NCBI RefSeq assembly: GCF_958450345.1
Contig: NC_088781.1
Location: forward strand, 124,880,431 to 124,944,430
Length of the DNA: 64,000 nt
DNA from: Calliphora vicina
Taxonomy: Eukaryota; Arthropoda; Insecta; Diptera; Calliphoridae
Direction of reading: 5' to 3'
A program made the translations under genes and the position numbers. Under the pieces are notes generated by a model, which made no database searches, was not told where the DNA came from, and worked only from the letters and a program-made list of their open reading frames with translations. Shown here piece by piece: positions 1-11,294 of this stretch. Each line of letters starts with the position of its first letter. Positions within the stretch are counted from its first letter, which is position 1.

Positions 1-98
1 GTGCATATTTTTTATATTTTAATAGCATATTTTTCGTTTTTAAGTGCATATTTTATGCGCATAAAACACTTTTTTAGAGCACATTTTTGGTTGCCCTG
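1..98. mobile_element. 3' end of a hAT-type non-autonomous element (cut by window edge)
   Basis: This stretch nearly matches 8529-8627, the right part of the complete element at 7951-8627. It has the same repeated GCATATTTT motifs and the same terminus, TTTTTGGTTGCCCTG. The next eight bases (CATATTAC, 99-106) would be its target duplication, but the left copy lies outside the window. It is inserted in dispersed repeat X: the uninterrupted equivalent at about 3510 reads through this point. Confidence 0.75.
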
Positions 99-323
99 CA
101 TATTACATTATTGAGTTTCTAAAACATAAATCAAAATTTTAATAGGATTGCAAATATTGGAAACAATTTGATTCACATTTATTACGAAATATTATTTTTT
201 TGTTTAGATAAGTTAATTTTTGGTCTTACAAAAACAATTTTAAGTCAATTAGATTCAAAAATATGCCACTTTAAAACTCCGTCCTTCAAAAATATTTTGA
301 TTCTGCCCCACTGTGCATTATAA
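99..323 (-). repeat. Dispersed repeat X, copy 1
   Basis: Reverse complement of 3227-3520, sharing long near-identical stretches such as AAGACCAAAAATTAACTTA and the terminal GGGCAGAATCAAAA. It is the host into which the hAT element at 1-98 inserted. No coding capacity is visible and the superfamily is not identified. Confidence 0.6.
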
Positions 324-381
324 TAGTATTTTGAATATTATCTACATACTCTTATTATCTACGTTACTCTTTTACTTTACA

Positions 382-960
382 TCGCACAGCCCAAACGACT
401 GAAGCTAAAAGCATGAAATTTAAACGATCCACTGAAGAGGGAACGTTTAGAGGATAAATCGGTAACATTTTACTTCACAAATAATAAAGATACAAAAAAA
501 ACTTAAAATTGCATGTTACTCCATTTAAAAAAAAGGTGACATGTGTTTGGTACTTTTTCGAAATTCAAACCCTTATGGGGAGAAAACGGGTAAAAACTGT
601 ATTTTGGTACTTCTATGGCACTCTATGTATCTGCTAAACCAATAAACATAGAAATAAATTTTAAATCGTATTCTTTACTTACAAAAAATAACAAATATGA
701 ATTTGGTACTTTTTTTTTAAATTCGAAGGGATAACAATTTTGGTACTTTTTTCATAAAATATGTTTTTTGAAATTAATAAGCCAATTTTGATAATTGTTT
801 TAACATTGGTTCCTGGATTTATTAAAAAATGGCACAGTGTATATTGGACCAAATCCGGGTAAACAGTTTGGTACTTTTTTTTAAATATTTTTTTCTTGAC
901 AACATTAACACAGATTAAAGAAAACGTGAAGGAAATTGAGTTCTGTTTTTTAAAAATTTA
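382..960 (-). repeat. GTACC-rich dispersed repeat Y, inverted copy
   Basis: Reverse-complement match to about 23680-24600. Shared landmarks are CGCACAGCCCAAACG, GCATGTTACTCCATTT, GGTAAAAACTGTATTTTGGTAC and CCAAATCCGGGTAAACAG. Within it TTTGGTACTTTTT recurs several times. It sits in the first intron of the glycosyltransferase gene. No protein is encoded; mobile-element class unknown. Confidence 0.6.
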
Positions 961-1009
961 TAAAATTTTAAAGAAATAAAAAATTTATAGAAGATTTTTA
1001 TTCAAAAAT

Positions 1010-1470
1010 ATGGGAATCAAAAAATCCCAAAAATGGTATTTTTTTAGATGTTTGACTTTGTTGACTTTACCGAGATGTTCTAAAATTCCAAAGCTGGGAT
1101 CACAAAACGGAAAACATATTTAGAAACCTTGATGTGTTCCCTATTTATCCTCAAAGTATTATCCCAGACCTGAAGGATCCTGTGTATCCTATGGGCAAAA
1201 TTGTAAGAAATATATTTTTTTGGGATTTTAGCTCCAATTTTTAGGAATTGCGAGATTCCCTTTGACTTTATTTATTTATTTTGAAAATTTCATAGAGTTT
1301 TGTTAATAAATATAGATTTTATTACATATTTATTTGTATCAAAATTTTAATAGGATTGCAAATATTAGTAACAATTCGATCCACATTTATTTCGATGTAA
1401 CTTTTTTTGTGTAAATAAGTTAATTTTTGGTCTTACATTTTGGAGGGGGGGGGGTTTTGCTAGTAATTAA
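1010..1470 (-). repeat. Dispersed repeat X, copy 2
   Basis: Reverse complement of about 3400-3850. Shared landmarks are CCTTGATGTGTTCCCTATTT, CTGAAGGATCCTGTGTATCC (here degenerate), TTAGGAATTGCGAGATTCCC and ATTTTAATAGGATTGCAAAT. A run of G at 1444-1453 follows. Non-coding. Confidence 0.6.
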
Positions 1471-1644
1471 AATTTGTTCTACGTTTTTCTTTTTTCTCCT
1501 ATTTTATATGAAAACTTTTCGGTTTTGGGGGGGAGGGAATTCCTCTTTCACCCCCTCTGCATCCCTGCCTGACTTATATGCACCCTAACCACTCCTGGTA
1601 AATGTTATAATAACACCATAACAATTCATTATCTGTCTCCTTAC
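1471..1644 (-). other. Intron 1 (5' part) of the glycosyltransferase gene
   Basis: Starts on the minus strand at 1644 with the donor GTAAGG. It contains a fragment (1440-1590) related, in inverted orientation, to 35340-35530, with shared TTCACCCCCTCTG and AAATTTGTTCTA. The acceptor and following exons lie beyond the left edge, so this intron is at least 1.6 kb. Confidence 0.6.
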
Positions 1645-2129
1645 CGCTTTACAACTGTTGGTAAATTCTCCATAAACGTATAATCTCCATTTGTGGTGTA
1701 TGTTATGGACTCGGCACAACCCATTTCCGTACTTCTGCGGCCACGTATATAATTCTTAATCAACCAATACTGGCCATACTGCATCTTCTCCATGCTCAGA
1801 GGAATGTCACGACAATTTAAGATATTTTTTAGTTGCGTTTTTAAGGGTAACTCGTTTTCGTTTTCAATTGTTTCAGACTGCGACTTTATTGAAATGAGAT
1901 TTAAATTACTTTTCACTGTTTTCTCCACTTCTTTTGTATGAGGCATTGCGAATTGAGATATATTTGTTGTAGTAACATAATTAACTTTTAATGTTTGGTA
2001 TGATGTTAGAAATTGTGTGCTTAGGAGCACACATAACAAGGCAACTAATGTGATGAAGGTTATAATTTCCAAATATTTGCGGCAAAGAAAGGATACAACA
2101 TGGTTTTGGGAAATTTTTCGAATGGTCAT
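1645..2129 (-). CDS. First coding exon of a family-49 glycosyltransferase (B4GAT1-like)
   Basis: 161 complete codons plus two bases, ending at a GTAAGG donor. Residues about 19-41 form one hydrophobic segment after a short basic N-terminus, as expected for a type II Golgi membrane protein. The C-terminal part carries CRDIPLSMEKMQYGQYWLIK and then CAESITYTTNGDYTFMENL, which I recognise as the start of the Glyco_transf_49 domain found in beta-1,4-glucuronyltransferase 1 and its fly paralogues. Family knowledge: B4GAT1 adds glucuronic acid to xylose during O-mannosyl glycan synthesis on dystroglycan. The catalytic DxD region must lie in exons off the left edge. Which fly paralogue this is cannot be decided here. 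The start codon is the only ATG before the membrane segment. Confidence 0.72.
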
Positions 2130-3206
2130 TTTTTTTAGAAATATTTGAAAGATATTTTGAATTACACAGTAAATTTTTAAAGTTGTTTTTAGTTTAAATT
2201 TTTTTTTTTAAAAATTTGAATATTTTTTTTTAATTTCACTTTCAGTTATATAGTTTTGTTATTATTTATTAAACATTGTTATTTCATTTCAAACAATTTT
2301 TAATTTTTTTAATTTCCGTTTTTTTTTGTTGGCCTTGTTGGTTTACATAAACCTTTTAAATTAAGCTTCAATTTTCAACTAATTTTAAAATTATCATTGC
2401 ATTTTTCTACTATTTGTTTGCAATTTGAATATTTTTTGACATTGTTGTTTTTTCGACAATAAAACTTATTAGTTTATGACAAACAATTACAGCGTACACG
2501 TTATTTTAAACGATTTTTTTCGCCAAATTGCACGTACAATAATAACGCAGTTTTGTTTATTTGAAATACTTTTCTTTTTTTTAAAAAAAATATATATATA
2601 TTGTTGTATTTAATTTATGAATATTTTGGTTATAATTTTCATTTATTTCGAAAATATATATTTTTTTTGTTTATTCTCTAACACTATTTGTGTGTGCTGC
2701 TACTTTCAGCGATCATTTATTACTAAATGTTGAATTAGCTAAACATGCACAATTGTTTGAATACAATTACCCAGCATTACTTAGTTTTAAAAGAATTATT
2801 TTACTCCTAATGATTATTTCATTGATAATGTACTTGATTATGATGTTAGTCATTGTTTTTTTATGTTTAATTATTATAAACATAAATGTGATTATGTTGT
2901 TTTTATTTTGGTTTCTTTTTTTAAAGAACTAAATTCAGAAAAAACCAAAATCGGTTTAGCTAAATAAATAGAATTTATTTTGAAAGTGGTGGCATATATT
3001 TTGTTGTTACTTTACTAATTTTAATAAATTCTTATCCACAACAATTCAAATACTGAGTTACTGAGTCAGCACTGTGGAATCGATCGCAAACAAAAATGTG
3101 TTATTTATATGGATCTTTGTATGAGTATGATTGCTATATTCTGCTGAGCCGAAAATTATATACTCTTCACCTGGTAATCTTCAAGAAAAAAAACGAAGCC
3201 GTGATT
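2130..3206. other. Upstream region of the glycosyltransferase gene, A+T-rich
   Basis: About 1.1 kb with long T runs and no recognisable coding exon. It must contain the 5' UTR and promoter of the minus-strand gene ending at 2129, but I cannot place a start site. The open frame at 2690-2932 is low-complexity (I, L, M, V, F) and not convincing. Confidence 0.4.
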
Positions 3207-4204
3207 ATTTATACCCTTCACCATGACACTGTTGGGCAGAATCAAAAATAAATCTGGCATTTCTAAACGGCTGGTCTGATCGGTATAAAAATTGACGCGA
3301 GCGTAGCCCAGGAGTATTCCCGTTTTGAAGGATGGAGTTTTAAAGCGGCATATTTTTTAATCTAATTGAGATATTGACTTGAAATTTTTTTTGTAAGACC
3401 AAAAATTAACTTATCTAAACAAAAAAAGTTACATCGGAATAAATGTGTTCCTAATATTCGCAATCCTAATAAAATTTTGATACAAATTTAAGTTTTGGAA
3501 ACTCAATAAATATGTAATATGTAACAAAATCTTTATTTATTAACAAAACTCAATGAAATTTTCAATGTTTTTTTAAATTTGTCTTAATAATAAAAACTTG
3601 TCAAAGAGAATCCCGCAATTCCTAAAAATTGGAGAAAAATTCAAAAAATGGTGTTTTTTTACAATTTTGCCCATTGGATACATAGGATCCTTCAGGGCTT
3701 AGAAAATATTTTGGCCATAAATAGGGAACACATCAAGGTTTCTAAACCTGCTTTCCGTTTTTCTGATCCCAGCTTTCGGATTTTAGAACATGTAGTTCAA
3801 AGTTCAAATTTTGATATAAGAAATAGGTCAAATTCTGAAGAGCGAAAAATAGCACATGTTTTTTATACCAAAATATTCTCCGTAAAGATGCCTTACAGAA
3901 AAACATCAAATTGTCATATATTCTTAAAGAAAATTTCTTTTTAATAAAAAAAGAGATAAATCACCTTTTCGCCCAAAAAAACAGCAAAAATCTACAATTT
4001 TTGGATTTTTTTAATTGAAAATCGTTTATTTTTGGAGGCATAATTGATATTGCACTGAAATCTTTTGCATATTATTGGTAATTTAGTTGTCTAACTAACA
4101 AAAGAAATTTGAGTCCATTCGGTCCAAAATTACGCACTATATTTTTAAAAAAACAGTCAAAGGTATGTCAAAAATTTAAATTTTGAAATATAGTATGTAT
4201 GTAA
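3207..4204 (+). repeat. Dispersed repeat X, longest copy, behind a TATACCCTTCACC start
   Basis: Begins with TATACCCTTCACCATGA, the usual start of the DINE-like family here, then runs into repeat X (GGGCAGAATCAAAA at about 3235). It covers the parts seen separately in 99-323 and 1010-1470. The frame at 3648-3944 lies inside the repeat and is not treated as a gene. Confidence 0.5.
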
Positions 4205-4800
4205 GTTTGTCATCGCGTTTGTAATTTCTACATTTTTCATATCCGTCTGTGCATCTGTATATTGAAATCAACTTTTCGTAGACCCCAAATAACTTAAATA
4301 CATGATTTTATATATCGGGAATTCTTCCGGCTCGTTTTCTATTTAAAAACGACAAAATCGACCCATAAATGGCTGAGATATACGGAAAAACCGGGACAAC
4401 CTCGATTTTTGGCCTAATTTTGATCTATATCTGGATTACTTAGTCATTAATATAGACAATATGGATATCTAATGATAGATATTTCAAAGTACATTGCGAC
4501 GATGTATTTAAGGCTATAGTAAGTTGGACCTACAATGGGTCAAAATCGGGAAAAATATTTTTTAACCCGATTTTTTTTCTAAAATTTTTTTTTTCTCATA
4601 AATTATTTTTCAAAAAAAAATTTTTAATAATTAAAAAAAAAATGGAAATAACTATTTTTTAAACAAAATTTAAAAACAATTTGGACTACAATGGGTCAAA
4701 ATCGAGAAAAATATTTTTTAACCCGAATTTTTTGTTTTCACAAAAACCATTTTTTTGTTATAAAATTTAAAAAAAAAATGTTTAAAAAATTAAAAAAAAA
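4205..4800 (+). mobile_element. DINE-1/INE-1-like (Helentron-related) copy
   Basis: Contains the family landmarks in order: GTTTGTAATTTCTACATTTTTCAT, a CCGTCTGT tract, CTTCCGGCTCG, ATGGCTGAGATAT, GGACAACCTCGATTTTT, AATATAGACAATATGGATATC, TAAGTTGGACCTACAATGGG, then A/T-rich sequence. The combination AAAGTATATATATTCTGGAT plus CCATGTCCGTCTGTCTGTCC in the better copies resembles Drosophila INE-1. That assignment is from memory and should be tested. Confidence 0.55.
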
Positions 4801-5450
4801 AACAAGTAAGAAAGTATGGTCGGGCTTGACCGACCATATAATACCCTAAATACACTAAGTAAAAGAGCAAAAACATTTTTCTTTTAAAATTTCAATAATT
4901 TATATTTTATGAGTGATTTTCGGAAGTGGGCCTTATATGGGCGCTATGACCAATTATGGACCGATCACCATGAAATTAGGTCGTGTGATTTGTGTCTATA
5001 TGAAAGTTAACTATGTTGAATTTTGTGAGTATACCAACATTTTTAAGCGATTTATGCACGTTAAAGTGATTTTCGGAAGCGGGTCTATATGGGAGCTATG
5101 ACTAATTAGGGACCGATCGTAACAAAATTTGGTGACATGAATTTTGTATATATAAAACTTATTTGGAGCGGAATTTGTGGAGATACATAATTAAATTAAA
5201 CATTTATGACCTATAAAGTCCAATTTCGGAAGGACATTTGTATGGGGGCAAGTCGAAATAATTGACCGATTTCAGCCAGTTTCAATAGGCTTGGTCCTTC
5301 GGCCGAAAAAATAATATGTACCAAATATAGAAATATCTTCAAATTTGCGACCTGTACTCTGCGCACAAGGTTTATATGGACAGCCAGTCATCCAACCAGC
5401 CAGCCAGACGAAGGGACATCGTTTAATCGACTCGACCGTGTTGCCCTTTC
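4801..5450 (+). mobile_element. Second DINE-like repeat family
   Basis: Starts AACAAGTAAGAAAGTATGG, then a GGTCGGGCTTGACCGACC palindrome and ATAATACCCTAAAT. Internal direct repeats (GTGATTTTCGGAAG and TATGGGAGCTATGAC) appear twice. It ends with TGCGACCTGTACTCTGCGCA and an ACAGCCAGTCATCCAACCAG tract before ATCGTTTAATCGACTCG. It shares the ACAAGTAAG start with the main family but differs otherwise. No coding capacity. Confidence 0.5.
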
Positions 5451-5689
5451 AGTTAAAATGCGGGAAAAAGTCCTCGTATTAAAAACATTTTTTGGAAAAA
5501 AAATTCGTGAAAAAATGTATAAAAAAAAGTCGATGTAGTCACCCTCCCTATTATTAAAAACAATATATGCCCTACAAATTATACTTTAAAATAAAAATTA
5601 TTAATATTTTTAGGAAAAAATATTAAAATTTTTTTTTATTTTTTTTTTCAAATTTAATTTTTTTTATTTTATTAGTAAAAACATTTGTA

Positions 5690-6530
5690 TGTGAAAAAAT
5701 GTTTTTGGTGAAAAAAATGCGGGTTAATAAATATTTTTCTCGATTTTGACCTGTTGTATGTCCGACTTACTATGGCGCTATATACGTCGTTGCAAAGGTC
5801 TATCATTAAATACATATTTTCTATCGTCCATGTTCTGGAAAAAGCAGCGTTTTCAAATCGCTTACGGTTTGAAAAACGCAAAACGCATTTCAGCATGTTC
5901 TGAAAACCACGTGATTTACTATTGGTTTCAGTATACACTAGAGGTTCGAAAACGTCAAATTTCTAGCGTTTTCGTTTGTCAGAACACCTGTTTGGCTTTT
6001 TCAAATTGATAAGCGATTAAGTGATATGCGCTCTTCAGAACATCTGCATATAGTAATGACTCAGTAATCCAGATAGCAACGGAACCGGGTCTATTGCAGA
6101 TATATTGATGTATGAATCAAGTTTTTAAGTTATTTTAAGGCTACGGAAAGTTTATTTCAACATATCGGTAAAAAAAAACATTTTATGAAAAAAAATGTTG
6201 GTGAAACTTTTGTTGAAAAAAAAAATTTATAAAAATTTCTGTTCAAAAAAAGTTTGGTTAAATAAATTTTTAAAAAAAATTTGGTGAAAAAATGTTTGTT
6301 GAAAATAATATTGAATAAAATTTTGAATATTATTTTTTTTAACTTGTGGGCCGATTTTCTCGATTTATGTAAGTTATTTGGTGGCTTCGGAAAGTTGATT
6401 TAAACATTCAAACGGACATGGCTATATCGACTCCGCTATATTTATAAGGATCCATAATGAAAAATATGAAAAATAAAAATGGAATAATAAACTTATTTAC
6501 CTTTGCCGCTCATGGTGAAGGGCATACAAA
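5690..6530 (-). mobile_element. DINE-1-like copy, reversed and interrupted
   Basis: Reverse-strand landmarks run from CGATTTTGACCTGTTGTATGTCCGACTTACTATGG (degenerate) to GCTCATGGTGAAGGGCATAC. About 240 bp of unrelated, less A+T-rich sequence (about 5806-6050, rich in AAAACGC/GCGTTTTC motifs) interrupts it. I could not assign a clear target duplication to that insert. Confidence 0.5.
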
Positions 6531-6694
6531 TAGATTAACGATGTGCTCGGGATAACGTCAACACCCCATTTCGTCAACATCTTTTTATTGACATTGTCTA
6601 CTTTAAAAAGTCAACCAAACCAGAAAGCTGTAAAACGTCAGCTGTAAATAAAGCAAAATTTTAGCATTAGTAACAATTAAAATTCATAAGTACA
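6531..6694. other. Short unassigned spacer
   Basis: Non-coding sequence between a DINE-1-like copy and a MITE. I see nothing recognisable in it. Confidence 0.3.
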
Positions 6695-6696
6695 TA

Positions 6697-6918
6697 CATA
6701 TCGTTGGTCTCATGTAGAAAGGCCCTAACTCGATTTTTTTTCCAAATTAAGTTTTTTAGTGATTCCAATGCATTTCTGTATCAGAAATAATAGATTTACA
6801 AGCAATTGTATAAAAAAGTAACATTTTGATAATAATAATTCTATGACATTTTACCTTCTGCTGTAAATTTCAAATTATTTTTTGAGTTAGGGCCTTTCTA
6901 CATGAGATCAACGATATG
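6697..6918. mobile_element. 222-bp MITE with TA target duplication
   Basis: The left end (6697 onward, CATATCGTTGGTCTCATGTA) and right end (to 6918) are inverted copies over about 37 bp. The shared stretch includes TCATGTAGAAAGGCCCTAAC, with one clear mismatch near the tip. TA flanks both sides (6695-6696 and 6919-6920). Size and TA flanks suit a Tc1/mariner-derived MITE. No coding. Confidence 0.75.
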
Positions 6919-6920
6919 TA

Positions 6921-7784
6921 TAGGTATTCATTGTATGTTATTAGTTCCGAATTTGGGGATTCCCCTTATAAGTATGTAGTATATAGTATAGAAATGTAGT
7001 TACATATATTGTTTAGGTTGGAAACCTTTTTAGATTTTCTTTGGTTTGGCTTTTTGTTTTGGTTTTAATTTATGAACAATAAAAACGCTGTAAACTACAG
7101 TATCAATAATATTTTAATTGTAAAATTGCACATTCATAAACGTCAACACTAGGAATTAATCTATTAATCTAATATTCTGATTAGAGTCATAATTAATTGA
7201 ATAATTTTGATTTGATTGTTGAAAGCTAAGAATAATTGATTTGTTAGCTTTCACTATGATGAAATTAGACATTCAAATGATCTGTTATTCATTTATGTAT
7301 GAATCTATTAGGATAAAATTTCTGGAAACGAATATTTAATCAATTTGGTCCATATTTGTATAAACAATTACCCGCTGTAAATAAAAACTTTTTAACACTT
7401 TTTGACCTTGACTTCAATTTTCATACAGCTTTAGTAATTCTTTCTGATTGTTTTATAATTTAATTTTTTCACTCCGCCTATTCGTTTTTACGTTCGACAA
7501 GCCCACTGTGCACGCTTTGATTTTGCAGCATGTGAATTGTTTAAATTCTTTAACCACAGAAAGTGTTGATAAGGAAGCATTTACATATTTCACTTTGATA
7601 AAACCTTTTTCGGTTAGAAATAATCACCTAAAATTTTGTTGTAAATACATTATTGAAAATGCTAAGTAGTTGCTTTTGGAGGTGCTTAATTCTTTCGTAT
7701 TCTTTACTTTACCGTAATATGAAACATTTATGTAATTATACGAGTATTAACATCATTGTATATCCATATAATCCACATAAATGT
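6921..7784. other. Intergenic sequence without a recognised gene
   Basis: Plain A+T-rich sequence. Two short frames (7448-7669 and 7653-7904) show no recognisable motif, and the second runs into the fold-back element, so neither is called. Confidence 0.3.
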
Positions 7785-8962
7785 GGGGGATTTCATGTCA
7801 AAAGAACCATGAAATTTGCAACAAGGTTAGTCCTATTGGATAGTGACAATTTTCACAACAGGATCGGTCAAGAACTTTTTGAGTTAGAGGGGGTAAAATT
7901 TTGATATTTTGGCCAAACATGTGATTTTTTTCATCCATGTAACTTATTACCAGGGTAACCAAAAATATGCAATATCATATTTTTTGCTGTGCGTCGTATA
8001 AACATATGAGTTAGATATTTATCCGTTTCAGACAATTTTAAGAATTTTGGCATCGATTTGTTAGTGCATATTTTTGCATATTTTGCCCTTTACTGCATAT
8101 TTTAGCATATTTTGCGTTTTATAGCATATTTTTGCATATTTAACTCATAACTGCATATTTTTGTTGCATATTTTCTTTATTTCCATTATTTTGTAAATAT
8201 AATTTTATTGCTTGTATAGTATTTTTTCATTTCTATATTTTACAATTTTGTAAGGTCCAATAATAATTTGCCTAAGCTAATTAAAGGTAGAAATAGAGTA
8301 CCCATAATCGATTTATCTTCATTAAATTTTCATTGACTTAAGGGATCTTAGTTTCCATATATTTGAATTAAATTAAAAAAAGCTTTATGTAGAATAAAAA
8401 CATTTCGAGAAATTCTTAATATCCTCTCCATACAATATTATGCAACTAATTACTAAACAAATTTTTATTTACTTCTTATATTATTTTTAATAAAACATTG
8501 AACTCAAACAATAACCAACTATTTTTAAGTGCATATTTTTTATATTTTAAGAGCATATTTTTCGTTTTTAAGTGCATATTTTATGAGCATAAAACAATTT
8601 TTTTAGAGCATATTTTTGGTTGCCCTGCTTATTACCTATTGTTCTTAGCAAAATGTGTCCCAAATAGTTTAGAAGCTAATTCTTCAATCTGTCGTTAAAA
8701 AAAAAATTTAAAAAAATAAATATGTATGTATGTAAAAAAATGTTGACATTTTTTTTCAAAAATCAAAAACTTTTTGGCGCTTTTTTTCTCAAATGAAAGC
8801 TTAGATATTTCCCTTGAAGACCTATTTGGTCGCTTTGTGGGCTGCAAAATTTAAAAATTGTGTTTGAATTACTGTCCAATAGGACTAACCTTGGTGCAAA
8901 TTTAATCGCGATCGGAAGACATCGACTTCAAAAGTTGGTTCACTTGACATGAAATCCTCCAT
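7785..8962. mobile_element. Fold-back element F, copy 1 (carries a nested hAT element)
   Basis: The left end TGGGGGATTTCATGTCAA (7784-7801) and right end TTGACATGAAATCCTCCATA are inverted. Further in, GCAACAAGGTTAGTCCTATTGG (left) matches CCAATAGGACTAACCTTGGTGC (right). The inverted arms span about 100 bp, with a deletion of about 35 bp in the left arm. A 677-bp hAT element at 7951-8627 is inserted inside. A second copy is at 24635-25324. Confidence 0.65.
7943..8635. mobile_element. Complete hAT-type non-autonomous element with 8-bp target duplication
   Basis: The element proper is 7951-8627 (677 bp). The left end CAGGGTAACCAAAAATATGC and right end GCATATTTTTGGTTGCCCTG form a 20-bp inverted repeat with one mismatch. 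Perfect 8-bp direct repeats CTTATTAC flank it (7943-7950 and 8628-8635). CAGGG-type ends and 8-bp duplications are hallmarks of hAT. The subterminal regions are packed with GCATATTTT motifs in both orientations, probably transposase binding sites. No transposase is encoded. Confidence 0.88.
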
Positions 8963-8974
8963 ATAAGTTTGTAA

Positions 8975-9890
8975 TTTCTACATTTTACATTTGCGAACCC
9001 ACGAAGAAAAACTATTCTGGATCGTTAAAGAAAGCGAAGTCGATATAGCCATGTCCATTTGTATGTTGAAATCAACTTTCCGTAGCCCCCAAATAACTTA
9101 CAAACATAATTGATACATCAATACATCGGGAATTCTTACGGCTCGTTTGCTATTTAAAATCGAAAAAAACGTCCCACAAATGGCTGAGATATAAGGAAAA
9201 ACCGGAACAACCTCGATGTTTGCCCTATTTTTATACTCATCACCTTCGTGAGAAGGGTAAATATAAGTTTGTCATTACGTTTGTAATTTCCACAAAATAA
9301 TTTCCCAACCATATAAAGTATATATATTCTGGATCCTTATAGATAGCGGAGTCGTTTAAGCCATGTCCGTCCGTCTGTCTGTCCGTTGAAATCAATTTTC
9401 TGAAGACCACAGATATCTTCGAGATCCAAATCTTCAATAATTCTATCAGACATCCTTTCGAGAAGTTTCCTATTTAAAATTAGCAAAATCGGCCCACAAA
9501 TGGCTGAGATATGAGGAAAAAACTAGGACAACCTCGGTTTTTGATCTATTTTTGACCTATATCTGGATTACTAAGTCATTAATATCTTATGATATAAGAC
9601 CATAGTAAGTTGGACCTACAATGGGTCAAAATCGGAAAAAATATTTTTTAACCTGATTTTTTCTTATTCTCCAAAAAAAATTTTAAAATAATTCGAAAAA
9701 AAAATTTCCAAAAAATTAAAAAAACAACTTTGAAAAAAAATTTAAATTTTGTTTACCTAAAAATATTTAAAATTTTTATTTTAAAGTATAATTTGGTATA
9801 AGTATAACATTCGGCCCAGCCGAATAAAGCTCTCTTACTTGTTTTTATCTATATCTTGATTACTAAGTCATTAATATATGTAGACAATAT
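8975..9890 (+). mobile_element. DINE-1-like copies, partial and full, in tandem
   Basis: 8975-9230 is a partial copy ending in ACCTCGATGTTTGCCC. 9231-9845 is a fuller copy opening with ATCACCTTCGTGAGAAGGGT (a short hairpin) and ending with the reverse complement of AACAAGTAAGAGAGC at about 9830-9845. 9846-9890 begins a third copy that is interrupted exactly at AGACAATAT by the 1400-bp TIR element. Confidence 0.55.
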
Positions 9891-11294
9891 CGAGCCCTTT
9901 GCGTCAAATTATCGTAAGCGACATTTTCTAAATTTTTTTTTTATTGCAAAAATTAAAATTTTATGGAGCGACTGATGTTGTAGCGTTCTCAGAATATCAA
10001 AATTGTTAATAACTTCAAAATTATAGGGGGTAAGATTTTATCGTAAGTCAATGTTTACATTGTACAGTAAACGAATTTTATCGTAAGCGACACATAGTGG
10101 TATAGAAAAAAAAAAGAGGGAAATAAATCTGTAACTTCTAAATGGTTAGATTGGTTTGAATGAAATTTCACATGCGCAAAGAAGAAGTGTTGACGAGTTT
10201 AAGTGCTGAACGTGGACCTCATGGGTCCAACAGGGGCGCGATCAAGGGCCCTCACATTAGGACACCTCGGGTATGTTACATTTGTAAAACGATCCTATTT
10301 CTTCGTTTGTGTTTCGATTTCAAAAAAATTGGACATATAAAATCTTTTTATCGAGCGCTACAAAAGACCTAGTCGTAGCTGTCAATTATCTCTTATAGCT
10401 TAGGAGATATTCACATTTGAAAATTATATTTTCAACAGTTTTACCCAACCTACTCCAGTTTTTTGATAACAGCGTATCCAAATATTTTCCGATTTTCTCC
10501 AGTTTTCCTTCATTATACTAACAACATATGTATGTGTCAAATAGAAAAAGAACTGTTTAAAAATAATGACTAAGTCCAAAGTTATATGCATTTTAATTTA
10601 AACAATTTTAAAAAGCCGATTTTTCGCTAATTTTCTAAGACGATGTATAAGGAATTTATACTTTCTGAATGCTAAATTTGCAAAAAATATTTTAAATTAA
10701 AAAAAATTAAAAATTTTTGTTACCGAGGGGACCAGGTCCAATCAAAGAACACCTATTTTTATGTAAAATTAAACTTTTCAAATCGCATATTCGATATCAA
10801 AATATAGTAAGCGATTTTAGATGGCCCAATAAGCTTTTAATTATTTTGTAAAGAATTCCGATAACTCCGACCCTGGTATGGATATTATAGCCAAAAAACT
10901 AAAAATTTCCATTTTTGGGATTTTTCAACACTTTTTTGGGAATTGCGGGATTTATTTTTCCATTTGAAGTAGAAAATTTTACATAACAGTGAAATTTCAT
11001 TAAAAACTATTCATAAATAACAATTTTATTTCAATTCGAATAATTTGTATCTAAGCAAAAATTCAATAAAAAACATTTTTTGTCATATTTTTCAATAAAG
11101 TATTCCATGAATTTTTAATTGTCAAAAGTTATAAATATTTTTGAAAAATAGACAAATAGCTTGAACGAAATTATATTATATAGCATCATAACATTTTTAA
11201 TTCTATGTATAAATTTCAAAATAATCGAAATAACCTTCTTCTGTAAAATTTGTGTTTTGTCGCTTACGATAATTTGGCGCTAAGGGCTCGATAT
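9887..11294. mobile_element. 1400-bp TIR element with ATAT target duplication
   Basis: The element is 9891-11290. Its terminal inverted repeat is 33 bp with two mismatches: both ends start CGAGCCCTT and share CAAATTATCGTAAGCGACA. ATAT flanks both sides (9887-9890, 11291-11294), and the interrupted DINE-1-like host sequence (AGACAATAT|GGATATCTAATG) is restored if element and one ATAT are removed. The TIR core TTATCGTAAGCGACA recurs inside at 10077-10092 and in degenerate form near 10037. One 70-residue frame (10160-10372) has no recognisable transposase motif, so the copy is non-autonomous. Superfamily not identified. Confidence 0.85.

Noticed and set aside
2690..2932. 80-residue hydrophobic frame
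   Set aside because: Composition (I, L, M, F, V) is what A/T-rich DNA gives by chance; no neighbour or motif supports it.
10160..10372. 70-residue frame in the 1400-bp TIR element
   Set aside because: No helix-turn-helix or catalytic motif; too short for a transposase.
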